NCBI GenBank assembly: GCA_030267965.1
Contig: BRYA01000201.1
Span: 1 to 64,000, forward strand
Direction of reading: 5' to 3'
Source: Triparma columacea
Lineage: Eukaryota > Sar > Bolidophyceae > Parmales > Triparmaceae
DNA: 64,000 bases
The translations under genes were made by a program, and so were the position numbers. Below the pieces are notes generated by a model. The model saw only the letters and a list, made by a program, of their open reading frames with translations, was not told where the DNA came from and did no database searches. Below are positions 54,216 to 64,000 of the stretch, piece by piece (position 1 is the stretch's first letter; every line of letters starts with the position of its first letter).

Positions 54216-57200
54216 ATGTCAGAAACAGAAATTCTAACCTCAATATCAGATCTACAATTGAATAATCTACAAACAATCACCTCCTCAATCACGTCCTCAA
54301 TCACCTCCATCTTAGACACATTTTCCTACATTCTTAATCTCTCTATATTCTCCTCTATATTCTCTCAATTTACTAGCCTTCCTAAACACCTTCTTCCTAA
54401 ACACCTTCCTAAACTACCAACAGATGTCCTCAAACTCCTCAAACTCCTCAAACTTCCCTTCTCCCTACCATCCTTCACTACTATCCTAACCATCCTCCTT
54501 CTCTCCCTCGTAATCCCATTCCTCCTTCTCCTTCTCCTTCTCCCCCTCCTTTCACTCCTTCTCCCAACTCTCCTAACAAAATACGTTCCCTTAATATCAG
54601 CGTCGCGGATATCCCTCTCAATAATCTCCGGTCTAACAATAACCAACCTAAACATCGCCGACAAGTCCCTAATAAACACAATCTCCACCCTAGTCTTCCC
54701 CTCCTCCGGTCTCCACCACCCCTCCTCAACCTCCAAAGACTTGAACTCACTAACCATATCACTAGCACGTATATCATGGTCCCTCCGTACAATATTCGTC
54801 CCTCTCCCCTACCTATCCCGTCCCATCCCCCTCCTCCTACCTACAATTGCAATAAAGATCTCGGGTTTAAAACTATTCACACATAAATGCGGGCGGTATA
54901 AAACCTCAACATACACACAAAACTACGAAGAATCACACCTACTAGTAGCAGGGGTGGGGAAAATCGAAGCCGATAATCTCTGCGATCTTGCGAGGGATTA
55001 CTGTAGACGTAAAATCGAGGATAAACGTGTAAAACCGGTGGCTGAGTTAATGCTGAAGTGTGTGAAGATGGAAATTGTAATGGTTAGAATGATCATGTTC
55101 ACGGGCGTACCGGGGGAAGATGAATGGAGTAAAGGGAGGAGGGTTGGGAAGGTTCTACACGAGGATATCCTCCCTTCAGGATGTGGAGGAGATGATACAA
55201 AAGAGGAGGAGGGTGGGGATGGTAAAGGGGAGGAGGGGTATGGGTATGTTGAGGTTAAATTTAGGAGACTTATGCTGGAGGGTAGAGCGGGGGGGGAACC
55301 TATGGTTGAGGTTGATATTGGGGATCTCGAGGTTAATGTTGGGATCGTTGAAGATAAGGATGAGGTTATGATTAACAAGAGAGGCAGGTGAGTGGGTAAT
55401 TAAGGGGAGAGGGGGGGGGGGGGGGGAANNNNNNNNNNNNNNNNNNNNNNNNNNNNNCCCCCCCCCCCCCCCCAGCCCCCCCCCCACCCCTCCCAGCCCC
55501 TCCCCACCTCCCTTAACATACCTCCACCCCCCTCTCTCCCGTATCTACACCGTCCACAAAATCCTCTCCCCCCTATCCTGTTTGTTGACATCCCCCTCCA
55601 TCTCAACCCTAGTCTCAAAAGGCCTATCCTACACACCATCTTTCCCATCAACGACCTTCAGGTACGACTTATCGCTAACGGCGGTTAAGGTTGATTTAAC
55701 GGTCAGACCGCTTTATCTGTGTCTGTACGCATTGGACGACTGGGCGGGAGATAGCGAACACAACGGGTACCTTGAAAGGATCGCACGAGGTATCAGGGAT
55801 CCTGAGGCTCTGAGGGGCATTGCGGACCCGGGGGAAACTGTGAGGATCAATGGGGTGGGGGGGAAGGAGGTGGAGATCAAGAAGTACGGGAGACTGGAGA
55901 GGGAGGAGGAGGAACTTTATAGGAAACATTATAGGGACAAATATATCAAGGACACGAAGAAAAGGGGGAAGGAGGAGGGGAAGAAAAACAAGGTGAGCAA
56001 CAGAGGACAACTGAACAGGACAGACCGGACCGAATTAGAAATCTAAATCCTAACCCCCCCCCTCCCTTTCCCACCCACAGTCATCCCAACCCTCCCCATC
56101 TCCATCCTCTTCCCCTGCCACCCCGAACCTCCCCCTCGACACCCTTCTTACAACCCTGGAGCTCCGAATGTCATGTTCCGAGATAATCTACCACCGCGTC
56201 CTCGCTCTCCCTGTCCTTTACGAGATCTCCAAGCGCGACTCAAACTTTGACTCCTTCATCCGCTTCTACTCCCACACCATAACCGACTCGAAGGCCGGTT
56301 TCGGCGATCCCCACGAGTCCAGGCAAGAGCTCGAGCCCGACAAGTCCTCCCCCCTAGATTTCCCCCCCTCCCCTCCCCCCCTCCGTTCTAACATATACAA
56401 CCGTGACGGGGAGGGTGTTATTGATATGATGAGGGAACTATTTGGACCGGTCGCGCCGAAGAACTGCTTCAATGTACACGTGGAGGCTGTCACGCTTAAA
56501 ATACCGGACGTTACGGATATTAGGAAGAACAAACTTGGCACGGGTGAGAAGGACAAAAGGGGGGACACCTTTTGGGGGGGGAGGGAAACCCTTGAGGGAA
56601 ACTATACTAACTCCTCTCCCCCCCTCACTCTTTGCTCCTCCTTCGCCTGTAAACCAAAATCCCTTTAGACATAATGATAGTCGACCTCACCCTCAGCATA
56701 ACCCTTCAGGGCATCCTGACATCCCTTGACTCCATCAACAGCAGTTCTCCCTTTCCCTCCACCTCCTTCGATCCTTCCTCTCAACCCTCCCGCGTTCCTA
56801 GTAAGTCCGCCCCTCCTCCCCCCGGCCCTAATTCCCCCTCCGGCGTCGAAGGTGTCGCCTCCTCCCCCTACCTCCCCGACCGTAGGCCCGTTATGAAGTT
56901 CACGCTAAAAGCAAGGGACGTATCAGTAAAACCAGACGAGAGCGAGGACTGGGAGGGGGAGGAGTGGAAGCCGCCACTACTCTACGATGGGAGCGCTTGC
57001 GCACTACTACACAGGCTGGAGCCTAAGCAAACCGCCGCTGGGGGACCCGCCCCCGGCACGGAATCAGGGGGAGATTATGAACACAACCTAAAATCACCCC
57101 TCATGGTCGACCTGAAGCTCGTGAGCTACGTGACATCTGCCGAGGGTAGTCTCAGTAAACGGAGCGAGGTCGACGTCGGGATTAGGGACGCTGTCGCCGT

Positions 57201-60200
57201 GGCTTTACCGACGCAGCTGGCGGTTATGTTGAAGGGGGTAGAGGCGGTACTCGCGTGCCCGACGTTAAGGGGAAACGAGGAAGAGGTGGGGGGGGGAGAG
57301 GGGGGGGAAGGAGAGGTTAAGGAGGGATACTTCGACGACGACGAGAGCGACGGCACGAGCTACGACAGCGAAAGCGACGGAGACTCCGACGACGGCTACG
57401 ACGATGAAGGGAGCGACAACGAACTTGAGGAATTCAACCTAGACCAAAACAACGACGAGGCAGAGATACCGGAGCCCTTCCCAAAACAGACGCTCCGAAT
57501 CGACACTGGCGCCGGGGTCGGCGACCACATGCAGATGCTCCACTCCCCCAACACCCCTCTCCAGGATCTCCACGCCTCTGAGCTTGACATAATCGAGGAG
57601 GACGTCGACGAGGAGGATAACAACGTTACCGAAACGGCCATACCTCAACCCCCGCCCGAGCCTCAGACGACGCTGGAGGAGGCCGGGAAGCAGAGCTCTG
57701 GGAAGAAGGACCTCTCAAAGTTCCTCGGTGCCACACCCTCAGCCCTCCTTTCCCCCTTCAGCCCCCCCCCCCCATCCTCCTCCTCCTCCTCTCCCCCACT
57801 TCCGGTATCCACGATAACCCCGGCCGTGATGAACGTGAACATGTCACCGCTGTCTGACGTTTCACCACTACCTAGCCCAACTTTGTCACCGCTAAGGGAG
57901 ACCGGTAAAAAGGAGAAAAGGGGAAGGAGGAAGAAAAGGAAGAGGAAAGGGGGGAAGGGGAAAAGGTGAGGAGACCACGAGATTTCACGCATGCATAAGC
58001 CAGAAATTACATGCCCTAAAGTCGCTAATGCAACAAATTACTTACTCCTCCGCTTGTTGCTCCCCCCACCCCCCCCCCGCCCACAGGCACCGCCTTGCTC
58101 CCCCCCCTCCCCCCCCTCCTCCCCCCCCTCCCTCCGACGGCACCATATTCAACGGCGCCGACCTCACTTACAACGTTCGCGTCTCCAACCTCTCCCTCGC
58201 CCTCCTCCACGACGAGAACGTCCTGGAGTCAGGCCTCCTAGACATCAACATATCGGACCTGAACCTGACCGCGGACTCGGACGTTATTGGGGGGGGCGAG
58301 CAAATCAAAGTCGTACTAGAGAGATTCACAGTCAAGGGGTGCAGGTGAGAATGCGGACAAGAAGGAAAGGAACTAAGGACCTTCCTGGGATACGGCCTTA
58401 CGCAAACTAATCATCGGACATCGTCGCCTTCGCCCCCCCCCCCCCCACCCCCCACTCGCTTCGATCGACACAGCCTTGACGGCTCATCCCATACGGGAGC
58501 GCCGCTCCGGATCACGCACCTGCCCTTCAAAGCCGCCGCCGAGGTTGGCGCCTTCAACATCCTTTACTCCGGCTGCTCCAGGCTCGACCAGACCAACAAC
58601 TTCAGTACCACGAGGCCCATAGTCGGAGGCCTCTCCCCCCCCGGCTCCCCGGACGGCGGCCTTTACAGGCAGATGTCAGCGAGCGGTTTCTCAGCGGAGA
58701 GCTTCGACGAGAGGGGAACCAGCATCATGTCCCCAGGCTTAGACATCAACGGCCTCCTCGAGCACGATGACCTCGACGGCGACAGGATAATAGGGACGGT
58801 TTTCGTGTCAACCGAAGTGGGGATCGGATCCCTCAAGGTAAACTTCACCCCTTCCCTCACTGCCGTGTTTAACGGCTGCATGGTATCCCTGACCAAGGTA
58901 TTCTCCTTGAGCGAGGAGGAAACTCGGAGGATGGAAGCCGAGGAGAATGAGAAGTTGGAGGAAGAGGCCATGAAGAAGCACGTGGCATTCCTCAACTCTA
59001 GACGCCAGGCACTCAGACACATATGGAAGCAGATTGACACTGACGGGAGCGACTCCTTGGACCAAAAGGAGGTGAGCGGAGACAAAATACTATGGTCGTA
59101 AAGAACTGTTGTTTCGCATGCACTGTACGCAAGTCACTAACCCTACATTTCGGTCGTCGCTTTTTTTTTGGTCGTAACAGGTCAAGAAGGTCATCCTTTG
59201 CCTCCTCGAGAAGCAGAAGGCTGCGAAGTCTAGCGACAAGTTCCTCGCCATGCAGGGTCGGTCCTCCCAGATTACCACGAAGGAGCTCAACAGGGAGCTC
59301 GCCAACTTCATGAACATCGTTGATGCCAACCACGACAACAACGTCTCCTTCAAGGAGCTCGAGGACGCCATGTTCATGATGAAGGGCGCCGAGGATCAGA
59401 TCAGCAACATCACCCAAGGCATCGTCTACTTCGCCAACCTCAAGGAGTACTGCTCATCAGTCATCGTCTACGAGATAACGGGGGTAAACGTTCAAGACGA
59501 ATTCCCCCCCCCAGTCAAGTGGGAAAACCCCGAGGGAATCGAAACCTTTTTCAAAATTTACACCGTCGAGTGCGGGTGCAGCAGGACGAGCCTCAACCGC
59601 CAGGACCCGAAGATTGTGCAGAGGAAGCTCGTCCGCGTACTTCAGAACTACAACTTCGCCAAGTTCTGCTGGGAATCCTTGGTAGAGGCAGGACTGAAGC
59701 CCCCGAAGAACCCCAGGAACCTCCAAGTCGGCAACACCATGAAGACGAGATGGTTGCTGGAGAGCGACAACAACACGAATTATAAGCAGGGAGCCATGGA
59801 TATCCTAGCCAGCCACGTTCAGCAAGTCACCCTCGAGAAGGTTAGGCAGAAGACGAGTCTCTTCAGGTTCGATACGAGCCTCGCTCTGAACCTAGACAAG
59901 GTCATCCTTTCCGCCGGAAACGCCTTGATATTCTCCAAGAGCCTCCTGAACATTGGCATATGCGACACGAAGATGTTCTGCAAGCTCAAGTTCGTCCCGG
60001 ATTCCGAGAACGGCTGGCTCAACATGGTCGACCCCTCCTCAAACGACGATTTGAGGAACGAGGACGAGAAGAAGACTGAAGGGGACGCCGAGCACCAAGG
60101 AAACGTGCAGCTAGGGGAGACGTCCTCCAACTACGGACTGGACGTCCACCTGGAAACTCGCATTTACGTCGAATGCCTCAACACCACCCACGGGGTCATG

Positions 60201-63200
60201 GGTATGATTATCGAACCGTGGAGTATGTTCCTCAACTTTGGCTACACTATCATGGAGGATGAGGGAGTCAGAACTGAAGTGAACGATGATGATGACGAGG
60301 AGGAGGAAAACGAAACTGGCTCGGCGAAGAGGACGAGCTTGGAGCTCAAATGCCCAGATTATTTAAAGATTGACTTCACAACGGAGACCTTGAGGACCCT
60401 CTCCTTACTTCAGAATATGGTCCAAATATCGCCGGAAGTTTTCGACCAGCTTAGTATTGAAAGAAACATGGAGAACCTCCGTGAGTTTTGGCTGAGCGTT
60501 GACGAAAACGACGATGGCCTCTTGGAGAAAGAGGAAGTCACCGAAATTGTCACGCAGTTTTTCGGCACAACTTGGCAGTCCATGCCCGCGGACCAGCTCG
60601 ACGAGATGGTTGAGGCCTTCATGGCCAAGGTTGACATCGATGGGGATGGGTGCATCAGTTTTTGGGAGCTCGAGCAGGCAGTCAAGAGCAGGACAATGAA
60701 CGCCAAAAGCATCTTCGAAAGCTCTAGCCTCATCCGATTCCGCAACACCACGGGGCACGACTTTTATTTCGGGAGCGTGGCGCGTGAGTCCATGGAAAGC
60801 GGGGAGGTGTCACAAAACTCTTTTGACGATGCCGTGAATGAGGCCTTGGATTCCTTCACCGTTTGCCACGTCGGAAGGACCAGACCGCTCCAGCTCGGCA
60901 AGGATATAACCCACAGGAAGCATCACAACTACTTTACGGCAAATGATACCGTCTCACTGAAGTTTCAGCACTTTAAGAACATCAACAAAATCCAAGTGCC
61001 AGCTTTCCAGAAGATTATCTTCCCTCTAACGTACCTGAAACCATCCCAGTGGTCTCCCGCCAGTCGTTTTGCCCCTACATTGACAATCGACCCAATATGC
61101 GACCCTCTGGAAACCGTCACCTTGACCGTGCGCTCAAGTTTCGTGATTGAAGCCCATACTCCCATCAACATTGAAATCTTCAAGGTGAAGGGTCTCTCTA
61201 AGTCGGGTGCTACGATCGAGGAGCAGATGGCACATTGCTTGCACAAGGCACAGTTTGTCCTCAGGCTCGACTTGAAGGAGGGAGAAAACGCTGGCATACC
61301 CCTTCGGGTAATTCTGTCGAATTCGTTGCATTTCCTTAGGATCAAAGATCAGGGCCAGGTGAAATGGAGGGATCCCGTTATTCTCGATAGGAATTTTCTC
61401 TGGAACCCCGCCGCCAAGAAGAGTGTGTCAAAGGCCCACTTGAATGTCGGGATCAACGTAGCTAGGACGAGGTTGATCCAAGAGCGATTATCAAATCTGT
61501 CAGAGCAGTCTCGGAAACAGTCCCGGAGAGTGTCCCGGAATATGTCTCAGAGTTCGAACGCACCACACTTACTACCGACTCAGGCTTGGGATACGACGAT
61601 ACAAGTGTTACCTAGTCTGATATTGAGCAACAGTCTTCCCTTCAATGTCCAGTTTCACTGCTTTCAAAAGGGGTCCAAGGGGAGCCTTTTCGAATCAGTC
61701 TCGCCCAACTCTTCCACGAACGTAAGCACGAGCCGAAACTTAGAGAACAGGAAGAAAGCAGCGTCAAATATGGAATTCTCTGCAATCTCCAGAAAATTTC
61801 AAAGAGGAAGGTCGAAATCTTCCTTCCAGAAATCTTTCAAGACTAGAGAAATGAAGGAACATGAGACTGTTAACCTCACCTCTTCATCACATTTCTTACC
61901 GTTCAATTCCAAGGGGGCTATCCGGATGGGTGGCGAAGTGAAGCTAACAGGGGTAGACTTGAACGAAAGTGTGTGGATATCGATAAGCAGGGAAGACGGG
62001 AGCATGAGGGAGAGCAAGCCGATCGAACTTGATCTCAAGGCCATGTTGGGAGGCAAAACTTTACCTATTGTCAGGGGAGTTCTTGAGGACGAGGTCAACT
62101 TCAAGGTCAGCGGCGTACACATGAGGAACACGTGCAAATTGCTCAACATTTTCAGCCCCTACTGGGTCGTTAACAAGACAGGAATGAGCCTCAGCTACAA
62201 GGTTTCTGGGCGCGACAGACCAATGAACGATACTACGTTGGGGAGCGCACCCGTGCTTGTTGATTCGCATGCGAGTGGCCAAACTTTGGGAAATAATTGG
62301 GGAGGGAACTGGATACAGGCCATCCCCAACCAAGGGGTGTACGCCGACAAGTTGAAAGAATGGTGGAACGAAAAGGAGAACGGCCAGATAACAGTGAGGG
62401 AAGACCTTCTTAACTGTGGCAGCCTCGTCGGCAAACACGGAGGCAAAGGAATCTCCCTGAATCCCGACTGGTGTGAAAAGATAGGGCTCGACAACGTAGG
62501 GCAAGAAGGGGAGGTCAACTGCGGAAATATATACTTCGGCGTTAGCGTTGAGACAATGACCGGGGCCTTTCATGAGAGCAACCTCATGACGTTCTACCCA
62601 AGGTTCGTGGTCAGAAACAACTACAAGTATGACATAACCATCGTGCCTCTCGAGGGCAAGTTGCAGGTATCCTCGAAGACCATTGATAGCGAATGGAAAC
62701 AGGGAAAATTCAAAAACTTGGAAATAAATGTCAAGATGGGCGAAGCAAGCGCAGTCTATAGCTTCAGTAAGTTTGGAAATTCCGGGAATACGGTCAGGTA
62801 TATCGCCTTGAGAACCATGTCCTCTGACTGCTCTGACACCTCCGACGGCAAGTACGACGGGGAAGACTTCGAAATAAGAGCTCGCACCCATATCATGCCC
62901 GTTGAGACGCTTGGAACTGTGCACTTCGCCGAGAGGGCAGGCTTGAGAGTAGCGAATGTCATCAGAGCCAAGAACACGAAGTCGGGGGCCACCACCATCA
63001 TTAACTTTGATTTAGCAAGCGAAGACGGGAAAGCGACAGGAGGGCAACCGCCGTACAGGCTAGAAAACCGAAGTTCAGATACAACAGTCGTTGTCATGCA
63101 TGACGACGACGACGCGGAGCCTGTGCTGCTCCCCCCCATGACGTGGTCCAGCTTTGCCTACGACAACCCGCACAGCACATTGAGGATCAAAGCAGTGGGA

Positions 63201-64000
63201 TTGAACAATGAGGGCTATGGTTACCTAAAGGATAAAATTAGCGGCCTCATGAATTCAATCGGAAAGCCTCCTAAGCGCAATCGCCGAAGTAAGCCAGGGA
63301 AGAGGCTACGCAACGGTGTCTCTAGTGCGAGAAGGCTGGTTATGGGCAAGAGCAGAAAGGAGAGGAACTTGAGTATTGTGCAAGAGGAGGAGTCTAGGGA
63401 GGACGCTTCGAAAAAGGGGGACGACTCATCTCATCAAATCAGCGAGAGCGATGAGAGCAGTTTGTACAGCAGCTTCAGCCTGGCCCAGAACGGCGACGGC
63501 ACTAGGTTCAAAAAGATCAAGGATAGGCGGGGTTATCTGAAAGCCCTCTGGAGCAACAAGAGTAGGAGCTACAACATTGACAAGGTTGGGAGGAGGAAGG
63601 ATCTACCGTCCGTGAGCATGCTCGGTAAAAGAGGAGACGACCTTTTCGTGGAGTGTAGAATACTCAAGGGCACTAAGGTCGTCAGCTTCAACGACTCTGA
63701 TTATCGGATCACCAAGCAACAGCAAGATCACTTGAGAAGCGGTGGCGACTGGATGGGTGCATCGACAAATGTCAAGATCGAAGGGCTCATCATCAACCTG
63801 ATTGACCAGCAGCCTCAGGAAATCTTGAGTATTTGTCTTCGGGATGTAGAGATCGTGAAGAACCAGGGGCAGATTGACGTCATGTGCAGGCTTAGGCACC
63901 TTCAGATTGACAATATGACAGATGGGGCCAGGTTTCCCATCATTCTACATCCGGCGACTGACAGCACAGACGAGAGGGAAAAGGAGATGGCCGAGAAAAT
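54216..64000 (+). CDS. VPS13-like bridge lipid-transfer protein with EF-hands (3' partial)
   Basis: Model join(54216..55387, 55662..55992, 56081..56543, 56669..57965, 58087..58344, 58474..59071, 59181..>64000), 2979 aa to the window edge, still open. Phase matches at every junction, including AG+G across the N gap intron. VPS13-family proteins form hydrophobic grooves that carry lipids between membranes at contact sites. The N-terminus is unusual: a long Leu-rich hydrophobic segment (about residues 85-130) instead of a plain chorein start. Then come beta-rich groove-like segments, a large acidic/Ser loop (about 57300-57450) and a basic tail on exon 4. Four EF-hand loops follow: DTDGSDSLDQKE (split by the last intron), DANHDNNVSFKE, DENDDGLLEKEE and DIDGDGCISFWE. 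After 62140, SPYWVVNKTGMSLSYK matches the VAB/SHR-BD region of VPS13. The chorein/ATG_C end should lie beyond 64000. Confidence 0.82.
55429..55457. other. assembly gap (29 N) between G-run and C-run
   Basis: The gap lies in intron 1 of the VPS13-like gene, with a long G run on its left and a long C run on its right. Opposite homopolymers on the two sides suggest failed sequencing through a G/C-rich stretch or a small misjoin. Confidence 0.95.

Noticed and set aside
1..64000. CRISPR arrays, bacterial operons, prophage or insertion sequences
   Set aside because: Direct repeats found here are satellites or exon duplications without spacer-repeat regularity; all well-supported genes are eukaryotic and intron-containing, and no transposase or integrase was seen.

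Overview
This window is nuclear DNA of a eukaryote: spliceosomal introns (mostly about 75-130 bp, GTGAG-type donors, CTAAC-type branch points, C-rich tracts before the acceptor), closely packed genes on both strands, and conserved eukaryotic housekeeping genes (RPB11, UTP10/HEATR1, UBA1, a VPS13-like protein, an SLC25 carrier, an ABC1 kinase). A flagellar-type coiled-coil protein, a giant START-like/multipass membrane protein, EF-hand additions to otherwise standard proteins, and an E1 enzyme that begins with a signal peptide (as in the periplastid ubiquitin system of red-derived complex plastids) suggest a stramenopile alga, perhaps close to Parmales or diatoms. That placement is inference. 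Three runs of N (17987-18055, 30016-30039, 55429-55457) are assembly gaps.

Layout. 1-600: a 9-bp and a ~70-bp tandem repeat. 687-9235 (-): giant START-like membrane protein whose 5' part appears to be built from several 33-nt mini-exons; a GC-rich 24-bp repeat sits in one of its introns. 10-19 kb: zinc-finger/polynucleotide-kinase-like protein, an uncharacterised acidic protein, RPB11, a long coiled-coil (QRICH2-like) protein, a split serine tRNA gene, a small membrane protein and a nuclear-type FKBP. 19.7-27.0 kb: UTP10 in nine exons. 27.5-36.8 kb: an unknown 739-aa protein, an AIM24-family protein, a J-domain/thioredoxin ER protein, an EF-hand 5'-nucleotidase-like phosphoesterase and a dienelactone hydrolase. 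37.4-46.5 kb: mitochondrial carrier, UBA-domain protein, ABC1 kinase, UBA1-type E1 and an aspartic protease. 46.7-53.3 kb: a small ORF gene, an IQ/coiled-coil protein, a 69-aa protein and an unknown acidic protein. 54.2-64.0 kb: a VPS13-like lipid-transfer protein with EF-hands that runs off the window.

The strongest unusual signal is at 17303-17448 (-). The two halves of a tRNA-Ser(CGA) lie in inverted order (3' half first, then 6 nt, then 5' half, then a T8 terminator), and the 3' half is itself interrupted by 59 nt in the T-loop. The separated pieces complement each other in the anticodon, acceptor and T stems, as expected of a circularly permuted tRNA gene with an ectopic intron.

Genes here are not arranged in functional units. 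Many neighbours are convergent with very short spacers (47 bp between the AIM24 and J/thioredoxin genes, 59 bp between the 69-aa gene and the acidic-protein gene). CDS models were assembled by reading donor, branch and acceptor sites and requiring the reading phase to match across each junction. Several apparent long ORFs begin with TTG; for those an internal ATG or an upstream exon was chosen and the choice is stated.
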